Positions 20,280 through 28,833 of a DNA stretch of 64,000 nucleotides are shown piece after piece. This stretch comes from Azospirillum brasilense. Lineage in GTDB: Bacteria > Pseudomonadota > Alphaproteobacteria > Azospirillales > Azospirillaceae. The DNA is taken from the NCBI RefSeq assembly GCF_008365405.1, contig NZ_QOKV01000002.1, forward strand, positions 186,001 through 250,000. Direction: 5' to 3'. Both the position numbers and the translations under genes were made by a program. Position 1 is the first letter of the stretch, and every line of letters begins with the position of its first letter. Below the pieces are notes generated by a model. That model had not been told where the DNA came from, did not search any database, and worked only from the letters and a program-made list of their open reading frames with translations.

Positions 20280-21142
20280 GCTGCACCTCCCGGCAGGCCG
20301 CCGCCGCGCACCCGCCCCAGCATCGCCACCAGCAGGCCGGAGATGGCGAGCAGGACGACGGCCGTGGCCGAGGCCGCGGTCCAGTCGAGCGTCTGGCGCG
20401 TGTAGAAATCGACCAGGTTGGCGACCATCATGTCCTGCCGCCCGCCGAGCAGGGCTGGGGTGATGTACATGCCGATCGACAGCGTGATGTTGATGAGGAC
20501 GCCGGCGATGACTCCGGGCATGCTGAGCGGAAGGATGACCTTCCAGAAGATGCGCAGCGCGCCGGCGCCCATCGTCTCCGCGGCGAGCACGAGCCGGCGG
20601 TCCAGCGCGAGCAGGCTGCCCAGGATCGACAGGATCATGAAGGGGAGCAGGAAGTTGATCATCCCAAGCACCACCCCGACGCGGTTGAACATCATCGGCA
20701 GGCTGATCTGGCCGCCGCTGAGGTAGCCGAGCAGCTGGTTGATCAGGCCCTGGTTGCCGAACACCGCGACCAGCGCGAAGCTCTTCACCAGAATGCTGGT
20801 CCAGAAGGGCAGCATCACCATGATGAGGCAGGCGGTCCGTCGCCGCGGCGGCTGGGTGGCGAGGTGCAGGGCCACCGGATAGCCGAAGAGCAGGCTGACG
20901 AGCGTGCCGGTGAGAGCGATCTCGACGGTGTTGCGCAGCACTTTCAGAAACAGGGTGCTGGTCGCCAGCTCGCCGTAGGCCCGCACCGACAGCTGGCCGT
21001 CGTAAAGGCTAGTCCACACCGTCAGGCCGAGCGGGTAGAGCAGGATGGCGAGCATCAGCAGGGTCAGGGGCGCCAGCAGCAGAATGGCCGACCAAGGGCC
21101 GAGACCGGATGTCGCGCCCGATGTGTGGGATGAACTGGTCAA
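20276..21142 (-). CDS. ABC transporter permease, PotB-like
   Basis: First permease of the importer, with about six membrane segments starting at WSAILLLAPLTLLMLAILLY. The EAA-type loop is AETMGAGALRIFWKVILPLS. Two non-ATG starts are possible: TTG 21142, which has GGAAGGA 9 nt upstream and gives 288 aa, or TTG 21229 without a clear ribosome site, which adds 29 low-complexity residues. The former is listed. The upstream region holds an 18-bp dyad (21251-21268) that resembles a site near the divergent aldehyde dehydrogenase promoter, so the operon is probably controlled by the XRE-cupin protein encoded just upstream. Confidence 0.88.
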   Translation of the reverse strand: MTSSSHTSGATSGLGPWSAILLLAPLTLLMLAILLYPLGLTVWTSLYDGQLSVRAYGELATSTLFLKVLRNTVEIALTGTLVSLLFGYPVALHLATQPPRRRTACLIMVMLPFWTSILVKSFALVAVFGNQGLINQLLGYLSGGQISLPMMFNRVGVVLGMINFLLPFMILSILGSLLALDRRLVLAAETMGAGALRIFWKVILPLSMPGVIAGVLINITLSIGMYITPALLGGRQDMMVANLVDFYTRQTLDWTAASATAVVLLAISGLLVAMLGRVRGGGLPGGAA

Positions 21143-21246
21143 CGCGGCACGTCCTTCCGTTCCGGCGCGGGACCCCGGGGGCGCTTGCGGAGCGCCGCCA
21201 GCGGATGATTGCGAAAGTATGTCCGTCAAGTTTCAGGAAGGCAACG

Positions 21247-21269
21247 CCAATTTTCAAAATTCTGAAAAC
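21247..21269. promoter_or_regulatory. Operator-like dyad upstream of the Pot-type operon
   Basis: TTTTCA-6 nt-TGAAAA (21251-21268) is a perfect 6-bp inverted repeat in AT-rich DNA inside a GC-rich genome. The minus-strand reading GTTTTCAGAATTTTGAAAAT is closely similar to the site at 22031-22053. It lies between the repressor gene and the first permease gene. Confidence 0.55.
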
Positions 21270-21295
21270 CGACGGGCCGCCGGGTTGGCTGACGG

Positions 21296-21910
21296 TCAGA
21301 TGTCGGCGTTCACCCAGAACACGGTCGACGGCCGCGCGCTGCTGTTGGCGAAGCGGTGCGGCTTGTCGCTGGGGAAGGCGAAGCAGTCGCCCTCGTGGAG
21401 CGTGAAGGTTTCACCCTCGATCTGCAGTTCCAGCGCGCCGGACAGGATGAAGCCGATCTCCTCGCCCTTGTGGGAATAGGGCTGGGTGCCGGAATGGCAT
21501 CCCGGCTGGATCACCATGAAGAAGCCGCGCAGACGCTTGCTCGCCGCGGGGGACGCGACATCCTTGCGAATGCCGTCGATGTCCAGCAGGTGCGAGCGTT
21601 CGCCGGCCCGCACGATGTAGCGGTTTTCCGCATGCTTTGACGACGACGGGTCGATGAGCCAAGCCGGCATAACGCCGAAGGCGGCGGCGACCGTGTAGAC
21701 GGTCCGCACCGTCGGCGAGACCAAGCCGCGTTCCAACTGGGACAAGGTGCCGATCGAGACGCCGGTCGCCTTGGCGAGGTCGGTCAGAGTCATGCCCGCC
21801 TTGAGCCGCAGGTCGCGGATGCGCTGGCCGAGCTTCTGCGTCTCCTCGTCCGGATTCGCGCCGTTCGCCGGGGCTCCGGCGTTGTCGTCCGCGGTCTTCT
21901 TATGGGGCAT
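21296..21910 (-). CDS. XRE-family regulator with C-terminal cupin domain (PuuR-like)
   Basis: Transcription factor of 204 aa. The helix-turn-helix spans about residues 27-82 (IRDLRLKAGMTLTDLAKATG, then VSIGTLSQLERGLVSPTV). The C-terminal cupin, about residues 125-200, includes PYSHKGEEIGFILSGALELQ and HEGDCFAFPSDKPHRFAN, a small-ligand sensor. The start at 21910 (MPHKKTADD) gives the family length; the frame stays open 230 nt further upstream without family resemblance. PuuR-type proteins repress putrescine catabolic genes and release DNA on binding the amine. The gene lies between two similar operator-like sites that flank both divergent transcription units, which supports local control. Confidence 0.88.
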   Translation of the reverse strand: MPHKKTADDNAGAPANGANPDEETQKLGQRIRDLRLKAGMTLTDLAKATGVSIGTLSQLERGLVSPTVRTVYTVAAAFGVMPAWLIDPSSSKHAENRYIVRAGERSHLLDIDGIRKDVASPAASKRLRGFFMVIQPGCHSGTQPYSHKGEEIGFILSGALELQIEGETFTLHEGDCFAFPSDKPHRFANSSARPSTVFWVNADI

Positions 21911-22030
21911 GGATGGGGCGAGTCCGTGTTTCGGCGGGGGTTCGGCGCGAGGTATCGGCGGAGCCGCCGCGCCGGCGGCGGGGTCCTTGATGCTCGCGAG
22001 GATAGCAACAGCTTTCAGTCTTGTCAGTTC

Positions 22031-22053
22031 GTTTTTCAGAATACCAAAAATTT
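22031..22053. promoter_or_regulatory. Second operator-like site, between regulator and aldehyde dehydrogenase genes
   Basis: GTTTTTCAGAATACCAAAAA with TTT following resembles the dyad at 21247-21269 (shared TTTTCAGAAT core and AAAATT end). The second half-site is less perfect. It is 91 nt upstream of the aldehyde dehydrogenase start and 121 nt upstream of the regulator start, a position suited to control of both divergent genes. Confidence 0.5.
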
Positions 22054-22143
22054 GCGGTGGAGCGGTCCGGGTGAATGGCCTATCATCCCCCATGACGGCC
22101 GGCCATCCGACGGCTGGACAAGCCTCCTCATGGAAAGACACTC

Positions 22144-23631
22144 ATGCCAGCTACGATCGATTGGCACGCGCGCGCCGCCGCGCTCAGCGTGAACGGCAGC
22201 GCTTTCGTGAACGGACGCTACGTCCCGGCGCGGTCCGGTAAGACCTTCGACTGCATCAACCCGGCGACCGGCAAGGTGCTGGCCCAGGTCGTCGCCTGCG
22301 ACGCCGAGGACGTCGACGGGGCGGTCGCCGCGGCGCGCCGGGCCTTCGACTCCGGCGTCTGGTCGCGCATGGCGCCGCGCGAGCGCAAGAAGCGTCTGGC
22401 CGCCTTTGCCGACCTCATCGCCGCCAGCACGGAGGAGCTTGCCCTCCTCGAGACGCTCGACATGGGCAAGCCGATCCGCGACAGCCTCGCTGTCGACCTG
22501 CCGCTGTCGGCGCAATGCATCGCCTGGTACGCCGAGGCGATCGATAAGCTCTACGACGAGATCGCGCCGACCGCCGCCACCGCAGTGTCGCTGATCCGCC
22601 GCGAACCGCTGGGCGTCGTCGCCGCGGTCGTGCCGTGGAATTTCCCGCTGCTGATGGCGGCCTGGAAGCTCGGCCCGATCCTCGCCGCCGGCAACTCGGT
22701 GATCCTGAAGCCAGCCGAGCAGTCGCCGCTCACCGCCATCAAGCTCGGCGAGCTGGCCGCGCAGGCCGGCATTCCCGATGGGGTGTTCAACGTGCTGCCC
22801 GGCTTCGGCGAGACCGCCGGCCGTGCGCTCGGCCTGCACATGGACGTCGACGCGGTCGCCTTCACCGGCTCCACCGAGGTCGGGAAATACTTCCTGCAGT
22901 ATTCCGGCCAGTCGAACATGAAGCGGGTCGGCCTCGAATGCGGGGGCAAGAGCCCGAACATCATCCTGGCCGACGCGCCGGACCTTGACGCCGCCGCGAC
23001 GGCCGCCGCCTGGGGCATCTTCTACAACCAGGGCGAGGTCTGCAACGCCGGCTCCCGCCTGATCGTGGAGCGCGGCGTCAAGGACGAGGTCGTCGAGAAG
23101 GTCATCGCGGTCGGCAGCGCCATCAAGGTCGGCGATCCGCTCGACCCGGCGACCGAGATGGGGGCCATGGTCGATGGCCGGCAGACCGAGCGGGTTATGG
23201 AGTACATCGCGAAGGGCCGGGATGAGGGTGCCACGCTCCGGCTCGGCGGCGGCCGCATCGCGGGGGACGGCTGCTTCGTCGAGGCGACGCTGTTCGACGA
23301 CGTGACCAGCGACATGACCATCGCCCGCGAGGAGATCTTCGGCCCGGTCCTGGCGACCATCGCCGCGGCCGACGTCGACGAGGCGATCCGCATCGGCAAC
23401 GACACCCCCTACGGCCTCGCCGCCGCGGTGTGGACCCGCGACATCAACACCGCCTTCAAGGCGTCCTCGGCGTTGCGCGCCGGCGTCGTCTGGGTGAACT
23501 GCTTCGACCATGGCGACATCTCCTCGCCGTTCGGCGGTTTCAAGCAGTCCGGCTTCGGGCGGGACAAGTCGCTGCACGCTCTGGAGAAATACACCGAGCT
23601 GAAGGCGACCTGGATTCATCTCGGCCAATGA
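22144..23631 (+). CDS. NAD(P)-dependent aldehyde dehydrogenase (PuuC-like)
   Basis: Aldehyde dehydrogenase of 495 aa. The cofactor region holds PWNFPLLMAAWKLGPILAAG and the FTGSTEVGK motif. The general base is Glu265 in LECGGKSPN and the nucleophile is Cys300 in NQGEVCNAGSR. The C-terminal EEIFGPVLATI and SPFGGFKQSGFGRDKS blocks are intact. It resembles the gamma-glutamyl-gamma-aminobutyraldehyde dehydrogenase subgroup, which fits oxidation of the aldehyde produced by the amine oxidase of the divergent operon. A GGAAAGA site precedes the ATG. Its stop overlaps an alternative start of the DapA-like gene. Confidence 0.93.
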   Translation: MPATIDWHARAAALSVNGSAFVNGRYVPARSGKTFDCINPATGKVLAQVVACDAEDVDGAVAAARRAFDSGVWSRMAPRERKKRLAAFADLIAASTEELALLETLDMGKPIRDSLAVDLPLSAQCIAWYAEAIDKLYDEIAPTAATAVSLIRREPLGVVAAVVPWNFPLLMAAWKLGPILAAGNSVILKPAEQSPLTAIKLGELAAQAGIPDGVFNVLPGFGETAGRALGLHMDVDAVAFTGSTEVGKYFLQYSGQSNMKRVGLECGGKSPNIILADAPDLDAAATAAAWGIFYNQGEVCNAGSRLIVERGVKDEVVEKVIAVGSAIKVGDPLDPATEMGAMVDGRQTERVMEYIAKGRDEGATLRLGGGRIAGDGCFVEATLFDDVTSDMTIAREEIFGPVLATIAAADVDEAIRIGNDTPYGLAAAVWTRDINTAFKASSALRAGVVWVNCFDHGDISSPFGGFKQSGFGRDKSLHALEKYTELKATWIHLGQ

Positions 23632-23642
23632 GGAGGGCACCC

Positions 23643-24554
23643 TTGTCGGACCTGATGTTCAGCGGGCTCATCCCGGCTTTCCCGACGCCCTTGCGCGCCG
23701 ACGGCACGCTCGACGAGGCGGGGCTCGAGCGGGTCGTCACCTATCAGATCGACCGCGGCGCCTCGGGTCTCGTTCCGCTCGGCGGCACCGGCGAGGCGAC
23801 CTCGTTCGACCTCGCGACGAGCCGGCGAATCATGGAGATCACCGTCGCCGCCGCCGCCCGGCGCGTGCCGGTGATCGGCGGTGTCCTCGCTTCCGGCTTC
23901 GGGGGCGCGGTCGAGATCGGGCGGATGTGCCGACAGGCCGGCGCCGACGGGCTGATGGTCATTCCGCCCTATTACGCGCGCACCGACCAGGAGGGCGTGC
24001 TGCGTTACTTCCGGGCGCTTGCCCCGGAACTCGGTTTGCCGATCCTCTTCTACGACAACCCATTCCGCAGCCACATCGTCACCGCGCCGGAGACGATCGC
24101 GCGCTTGGCGGACGAGCGCCTGATCGTCGGCATGAAGGCCTCGAACACCGATCTGTACCACTTCGACCGTCTGTCGAAGCTGGTGGATGACGCGTTCTGC
24201 CTGCTCAGCGGACAGGACACCCTGTTCGTCCAGCAGGTCATCCTCGGGGCCAAGGGGGGAGTGCTGACCTCGGCCGCGCTGCTGCCCGACCATTGGGCGA
24301 AGGTCCAGGCGCTTGCCGAGGGCGGCCATGTGGCCGAAGCGCTGGCGGCCCAGGCCCGGCTCAATCCCCTGATGGACGCATTGTTCGCCGAACAGTTTCC
24401 GGAGGGGGTCCGGCGGGCCTTTGCCTTGATCGGCTTGCCGATCGGGCGGTCGCTTCCGCCGGTTGGCGGGCTCTCCGAGGGTGCCGAAGCGAGGCTCGCT
24501 GTGGCGGTCGAAGCGCTGGTCGCCGCGGGCACGCTGGCGCGCGTCGGCCCCTGA
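23643..24554 (+). CDS. DapA/NanA-family lyase (dihydrodipicolinate synthase-like)
   Basis: TIM-barrel aldolase/lyase of 303 aa. The PLGGTGEATSFD block corresponds to the GTTGE pyruvate-binding loop, the tyrosine of the PYYARTDQEG block is in place, and the Schiff-base lysine is Lys165 in VGMKASNTDL. Start: TTG 23643 has AGGAGGG 6 nt upstream; the ATG at 23628 overlaps the preceding TGA but has no ribosome site. It is unlikely to be the lysine biosynthesis enzyme because of its catabolic neighbours and the altered GGTGE loop; related proteins act on keto-acids or 4-hydroxyproline products. Substrate not known. Confidence 0.86.
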   Translation: MSDLMFSGLIPAFPTPLRADGTLDEAGLERVVTYQIDRGASGLVPLGGTGEATSFDLATSRRIMEITVAAAARRVPVIGGVLASGFGGAVEIGRMCRQAGADGLMVIPPYYARTDQEGVLRYFRALAPELGLPILFYDNPFRSHIVTAPETIARLADERLIVGMKASNTDLYHFDRLSKLVDDAFCLLSGQDTLFVQQVILGAKGGVLTSAALLPDHWAKVQALAEGGHVAEALAAQARLNPLMDALFAEQFPEGVRRAFALIGLPIGRSLPPVGGLSEGAEARLAVAVEALVAAGTLARVGP

Positions 24555-24739
24555 GCCGGGGACCCGTTCCATGTGTCATCGCGTTGCTACCGGGAAAGGA
24601 ACGTTCGATCTCATCGTGGGCGGCGCTTTCCGTGACAGCGCCGCTCAAATGCCTCGTTGATCCGGCCGACGCTTTTCGCTGCATTTAGGAATCGAGGCCG
24701 TCAAGGAGGGCAGCGGCGGGGGAGCGAAGGAGAGGGAGC

Positions 24740-25654
24740 ATGAGAGCGACACGACGCGCCGTTCTGCAGGGTGTTCTGGCCGGAACCGCCCTGATGACGC
24801 CGCTGCGCGTCCGGGCGCAGACCGCGGAGGCGCCGGTTAAGCGCATTCCATCGTCCGGAGAGGTCATTCCTCCCGTGGGCCTGGGCACCTGGATCACGTT
24901 CAACGTCGGCGACGATGCCGAACTGCGCGCGGAGTGCGCGGCGGTCATGCGGGCCTTCTTCGAGATGGGGGGCCGGATGATCGACTCCTCACCGATGTAC
25001 GGCTCTTCCCAGGCGGTGATCGGGGATGGGCTCAGAACGTTGGGACACGCCGCTCCCCTGTTCGCGGCGGACAAGGTCTGGGTATCCTCGGGCGCGCGCG
25101 GACCGTCGCAAATCGAGGAGTCGCGCCGCTTGTGGGACGTGCCGCGCTTCGATCTGCTCCAAGTGCACAACCTGCTGTCCTGGGAGGAGCATCTCAAGAC
25201 GCTGTTCGGCATGAAGGCGGCGGGTCAGCTCCGCTACGTCGGCATCACGACGTCCGAAGGGCGGCGCCACGACCTGTTCGAAGAGATCATGCGGCGACAG
25301 CCTCTCGATTTCGTGCAGCTCACCTACAACATCGTCGATCGCGAGGCGGAGGACCGCATCCTGCCTCTGGCGGCGGATCGCGGCCTGGGTGTCATCGTCA
25401 ACCGCCCGTTTCAGCAGGGCGTGCTGCTGCGCCGGCTGGCGGGCCATCCCCTGCCTCCCTGGGCCGCCGACACCGGCGCTTCCAACTGGGCGCAGTTCGT
25501 CCTGAAATTCATCATTTCCCACCCCGCGGTGACCGTGGCCATCCCGGCGACCAGCCAGGTCGCGCATGTGCGCGAGAACATGGCTGCGATGGCGGGGCCG
25601 ATGCCGGACACCGCAATGCGGCGGCGCATGGCGGATTATGTAAGGGGCCTCTGA
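24740..25654 (+). CDS. Exported aldo/keto reductase family protein
   Basis: 304-aa protein with a twin-arginine leader (TRRAVLQGVLAGTALMTPL, cut near VRAQTA) and a strong AAGGAGAGGGAGC ribosome region. The aldo/keto reductase barrel starts IPPVGLGTWITFNVGD. The catalytic tyrosine is probably in DSSPMYGSSQAV, and the core continues FDLLQVHNLLSWEEHLKTL and VDFVQLTYN-like strands. The C-terminal cofactor region has PATSQVAHVRENMAAM. Tat export suggests it folds in the cytoplasm, perhaps with bound NADP, before export. It shares one base with the start of the following membrane-protein gene. Substrate unknown. Confidence 0.87.
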   Translation: MRATRRAVLQGVLAGTALMTPLRVRAQTAEAPVKRIPSSGEVIPPVGLGTWITFNVGDDAELRAECAAVMRAFFEMGGRMIDSSPMYGSSQAVIGDGLRTLGHAAPLFAADKVWVSSGARGPSQIEESRRLWDVPRFDLLQVHNLLSWEEHLKTLFGMKAAGQLRYVGITTSEGRRHDLFEEIMRRQPLDFVQLTYNIVDREAEDRILPLAADRGLGVIVNRPFQQGVLLRRLAGHPLPPWAADTGASNWAQFVLKFIISHPAVTVAIPATSQVAHVRENMAAMAGPMPDTAMRRRMADYVRGL

Positions 25655-26349
25655 TGCCCGAATGGTGGAGCTATTCGACCGAAGATTTTTTGCTCTTCAG
25701 CCCCCGCACCTATTGGCGGCTGATCGAACGGCACAACGAGGCGCTCTGGCCGGCGCATGTCCTGCTGCTGCTGCTCGGCGCGGCCATTCTCCTATGGGTC
25801 ATCCGGCCTCACCCCTGGTCGCATCGGGTGATCGCAGGGACCCTGTCCGTCCTGTGGGCGTGGCTGGCCTGGAGCTTCCTGTGGGAACGCTACGCTGCGA
25901 TCAACTGGGTGGCACCCTATGTGGCGTCGCTCTTCGCGCTTCAGGCCATCCTGCTGGCCCTGCTTGGAAGCCGGCTTCGCTGGTCGCTTTCACGGGCCGG
26001 GCGGGCACGGGCCGGGCGGGCGCACTTGGGGCTTGCGCTGTTCCTTTATGCGCTTGCCGTTCACCCGCTCGCGGCACTCCTCGCCGGACGAACCCTGCGC
26101 GGAGCCGAGGTCTTCGGCATCACACCGGATCCGACCGCGATCGCCACCATCGGCCTGGTCATGATGGCGGACGGGCGATGGTCGTGGTTGCTGCTCGCCG
26201 TACCGATGGCTTGGTGCCTCGCCGGTTGGGCGACCTTGCACAGCATGGGCGCAGCGGAGCAGTGGGCGCTTCTCGGTGCGGCCCTGGTCGCTCTTATTCC
26301 GGTCGCACAACGGCGCATGGCCCGACCGGCGTCGAAGGATCATCCGTGA
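25654..26349 (+). CDS. Integral membrane protein of unknown function (possibly DUF6064)
   Basis: 231-aa inner-membrane protein with about six hydrophobic segments, for example AHVLLLLLGAAILLWVI, VASLFALQAILLALLG and WSWLLLAVPMAWCLAGW. It starts MPEWWSYSTEDFLLFSPRTY, a conserved-looking aromatic N-terminus that recalls the DUF6064 family, though I could not check this. The ATG overlaps the aldo/keto reductase stop (TGATG), so the two are coupled; the open frame extends upstream but only as a shadow of the reductase gene. Function cannot be assigned. Confidence 0.82.
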   Translation: MPEWWSYSTEDFLLFSPRTYWRLIERHNEALWPAHVLLLLLGAAILLWVIRPHPWSHRVIAGTLSVLWAWLAWSFLWERYAAINWVAPYVASLFALQAILLALLGSRLRWSLSRAGRARAGRAHLGLALFLYALAVHPLAALLAGRTLRGAEVFGITPDPTAIATIGLVMMADGRWSWLLLAVPMAWCLAGWATLHSMGAAEQWALLGAALVALIPVAQRRMARPASKDHP

Positions 26350-26438
26350 CGGTGAGGGCCGGCATCCGGGTGAGCCGACGATGCCGTACAGGTCTCCGCC
26401 GAGACGTTCCGACCATCGTTCTCCGTCGAACCGGCTCG

Positions 26439-27425
26439 TCAAAACTGCCAGTTCGCGGGGACCCAGGCGTAGCCGCCGTCGGTCTTGAGCATCCGGCCGA
26501 GGCCCGGAAACGGGAAATGGAAACCCAGCACGGGGATGCGGTCGGCCGCCGCCCGGTCGAAGATGCGCCGGCGCGAGGCGAGCGCCGTGTCCTTGTCGCG
26601 ATCGGGGCCGGGGCGCCAGGGATTGTCGACGTTGACGACCGGGTGGTAAGCGAGGTCGGCGGTCAGCAGCAGCTGGTCGTTTCCGGAATGAACGAGCAAA
26701 GTCGCCATGCCCGGCGTGTGGCCGGCGGCGACGATCGTCGTGAGACCCGGCACGATCTCGGCCCCAGCGTCATAGAGTTCGACGTCGTTCGTGACCGGTT
26801 CGAGGCTGCTCTTGATCGCGGCGGCGAAGCGCCGGCGGAAATCCTCCGGAACCGGCATGTAGGACAGATCGGGATCGTTGCGGACAAAGAAGTCCCAATC
26901 CGCCCGCGGCACGAAGACGGTAGCCCGGGGGAACGCCTTGCCGCCGCTTGCGGTCCTGAGATTGCCGATGTGATCGGGATGGGTGTGCGAGATTACGATG
27001 GCATCGATGTCCGCGGGACCGAGCCCGATCGCCGCGAGGTTCCGGAAAATCCGTCCGCCGTTCGGCCCCATCGTCGCGCCCGCGCCGGCCTCGACGAGGA
27101 TGCGCCGTCCCCCGGTTTCGATCAGAAGGGTGTTCAGGTTCAGAGTCATGTGGTCGGTCGGCAGGAATGCGCGCCGCAGCACCTCCTGAAGCTCCGCTTC
27201 GGGGGCATCGCTGGCATAGACGCGGGGCGGACCGCCGATCACGCCGTCGCTCAACACCGTCGCGCCGATGTCCCCGACGCGGAACCGGTAATGGCCGGCG
27301 TTGCCGCTTGCGGGGGGGTGCGGCGCCTGCGCCGATGCGCCTCCTCGGCCGGCGACGAACAGGGTGGGGGCGCCGACGACCGCGGAAAGCATGATCGTGC
27401 GTCGGTTCAGGGTGAACGCGTTCAT
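26439..27425 (-). CDS. Exported metallo-beta-lactamase-fold hydrolase
   Basis: 328-aa hydrolase. The start at 27425 gives a twin-arginine leader (LNRRTIMLSAVVGAPTLFV, cleavage near GGASA-QA) and an AAGGAAAA ribosome site. The metal-binding motif is SHTHPDHIG, followed by further histidines in AAGHTPGMATLL and the aspartate in LLTADLAYHPVV. The final GFHFPFPGLGR block supplies the last histidine. This pattern is that of the MBL-fold group found in periplasmic hydrolases of many Proteobacteria; the substrate is not known. It diverges from a LysR gene, which is the likely regulator. Confidence 0.9.
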   Translation of the reverse strand: MNAFTLNRRTIMLSAVVGAPTLFVAGRGGASAQAPHPPASGNAGHYRFRVGDIGATVLSDGVIGGPPRVYASDAPEAELQEVLRRAFLPTDHMTLNLNTLLIETGGRRILVEAGAGATMGPNGGRIFRNLAAIGLGPADIDAIVISHTHPDHIGNLRTASGGKAFPRATVFVPRADWDFFVRNDPDLSYMPVPEDFRRRFAAAIKSSLEPVTNDVELYDAGAEIVPGLTTIVAAGHTPGMATLLVHSGNDQLLLTADLAYHPVVNVDNPWRPGPDRDKDTALASRRRIFDRAAADRIPVLGFHFPFPGLGRMLKTDGGYAWVPANWQF

Positions 27426-27571
27426 CGGTTTTCCTTCTGAGTTGGGCTCCCGTCTGCCGACTCGGCCGCAGCGGTCGGAGTGCGACAATCAACCGCAGAT
27501 CAACCATGACACGGCGTGATTGCGCCGATAAGATCGCTAAATTTGAGCGGCTTGATTAGGTGAGCTTCGCA

Positions 27572-28477
27572 ATGCGCCCGATCCGCCTGGACAGTTTCGA
27601 CGTATTCGTGGCGATCGTGCGCTGTGGCGGCTTTCGCGCGGCGGCGCTTGAGCGGGGTGTCTCGTCATCGGCCTTGAGCCAGACGATGAACGCCCTGGAG
27701 GAGGCGCTTGGCATCCGGCTCCTCAACCGGACGACGCGGAGCGTGTCACCGACGGAAGCCGGGCAGCGTCTGCTCGATCGGCTGGCCCCGGCCTTGAGCG
27801 ACATCCAGCGCGCAATAGCCGAGGTCGACGAGCTGAGGGACAGCCCATCGGGAACCCTGCGGATCAACGCGCCGGCCCCCGCCGTCGACCATCTCCTGTG
27901 TCCACTGGTCTTCGACTTCATGGACACCTATCCCGAGGTGAAGATCGAGATCATCAGCGACGCGGCGGTGATCGACATCGTGGAGCAGGGGTTCGACGCC
28001 GGCGTCCGGTTCGGCAAGCAGTTGGCGCAGGACATGATCGCGGTCCCGTTCGGGCCGTTGCTCCGATACGCGATCATCGCTTCACCGGATTACATCGACC
28101 GGTATGGGCGGCCGGAGACGCCGCATGATCTCGTCGGCCATGACTGCGTCCGGCGGCGGTTCCCCGGCGGCACCCTCGTCACCTGGCGATTCGCCTATGG
28201 AAACGAGGAGCTGGAGGTTACGCCGGCCGGACGCCTGACGGTCAGCACGGTGCACAACGAGCTTCAGGCCGCCCTGGCCGGCCGGGGCATCGCCCATGTC
28301 CTGGACGATTATGCGAAACCCCATGTTCGTGACGGGGAGTTGGTGGAGCTGTTCCCGGACTGGAGCCCCACCTTGCCGCACTGGTTTCTTTACTACCCCA
28401 ACCGCCGCCTTCCCAGCGCGGCGATGCGGGCGTTTCTCGATCACATGAGAGGCTACGACTGGCAGGCCGGCGGCTGA
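27572..28477 (+). CDS. LysR-family transcriptional regulator
   Basis: 301-aa regulator. The N-terminal winged helix is LDSFDVFVAIVRCGGFRAAA with SSSALSQTMNALEEALGIRL as the recognition region and NRTTRSVSPTEAGQRLLDRL closing it. The rest is the substrate-binding domain, with SPSGTLRINAPAPAVDHLL at the hinge; this pattern belongs to the CrgA-like LysR group. ATG 27572 follows AGGTGA at proper distance; GTG 27560 is a possible earlier start. It is divergent from the hydrolase gene with 146 bp between them, containing T-N11-A type stretches such as ATCGCTAAATTTGAGCGG. Confidence 0.92.
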   Translation: MRPIRLDSFDVFVAIVRCGGFRAAALERGVSSSALSQTMNALEEALGIRLLNRTTRSVSPTEAGQRLLDRLAPALSDIQRAIAEVDELRDSPSGTLRINAPAPAVDHLLCPLVFDFMDTYPEVKIEIISDAAVIDIVEQGFDAGVRFGKQLAQDMIAVPFGPLLRYAIIASPDYIDRYGRPETPHDLVGHDCVRRRFPGGTLVTWRFAYGNEELEVTPAGRLTVSTVHNELQAALAGRGIAHVLDDYAKPHVRDGELVELFPDWSPTLPHWFLYYPNRRLPSAAMRAFLDHMRGYDWQAGG

Positions 28478-28504
28478 TCGGCAGGCCCGCGCCCGCCGGC
28501 CTGC
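28462..28504. terminator. 12-bp inverted repeat overlapping the LysR stop, possible terminator
   Basis: GCAGGCCGGCGG at 28462-28473 and its exact reverse complement at 28493-28504 are separated by 19 nt. A GC-rich hairpin here could end transcription of the LysR gene. There is no strong T-run after it. Confidence 0.4.
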
Positions 28505-28599
28505 ACGGTTGGATGAGGGGTGGGTCTCGATGCCGCAACGGGCTTTGCACCAAGCCCTGTCTTGGGCGGAGGGCTGTCCCCACAGTTATGGTGTGGGAA

Positions 28600-28833
28600 A
28601 CGGGGGCCGAGCGGATCGGCCCCAAGCATCATGGAGGGCAGCCTACGCCACCGGGCCGGAGAAAAGCTGCGCGCCGAAGGGCTGGCCGCTGAAGCACTCC
28701 AGGTTTCATGCACACATCGCCCTCCAGGCCGGTACCGGCGGTCTCAATGGGCCGCGCGTGGCGGATGAAGCAGGACAGCCGGTCGCCCAACTACACGACC
28801 GAACTGGCCGACGTGCCGGCGGTCCGGGCTTGA
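28600..28833 (+). pseudogene. umuC: Remnant of umuC (Y-family DNA polymerase V subunit), 3' part
   Basis: In one frame 28631-28705 reads MEGSLRHRAGEKLRAEGLAA then EALQV, which matches the little-finger domain of UmuC (RAAEKLR motif). A frame change near 28706 continues MHTSPSRPVP, like the KTSPF motif of UmuC. Then, after a large internal loss, MGRAWRMKQDSRSPNYTTEL runs to TGA 28831-28833; the W-x-M-K-x-D and SP-x-YTT residues are the diagnostic C-terminal tail of UmuC. About 100 residues are missing between these blocks and the N-terminal polymerase domain is absent. This is a decayed, non-functional copy. The rest of 28478-28790 shows no gene. Confidence 0.7.

Noticed and set aside
21009..21257. 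82-codon minus-strand frame at the permease start
   Set aside because: Overlaps the permease coding region in another frame and lacks transmembrane or domain character.
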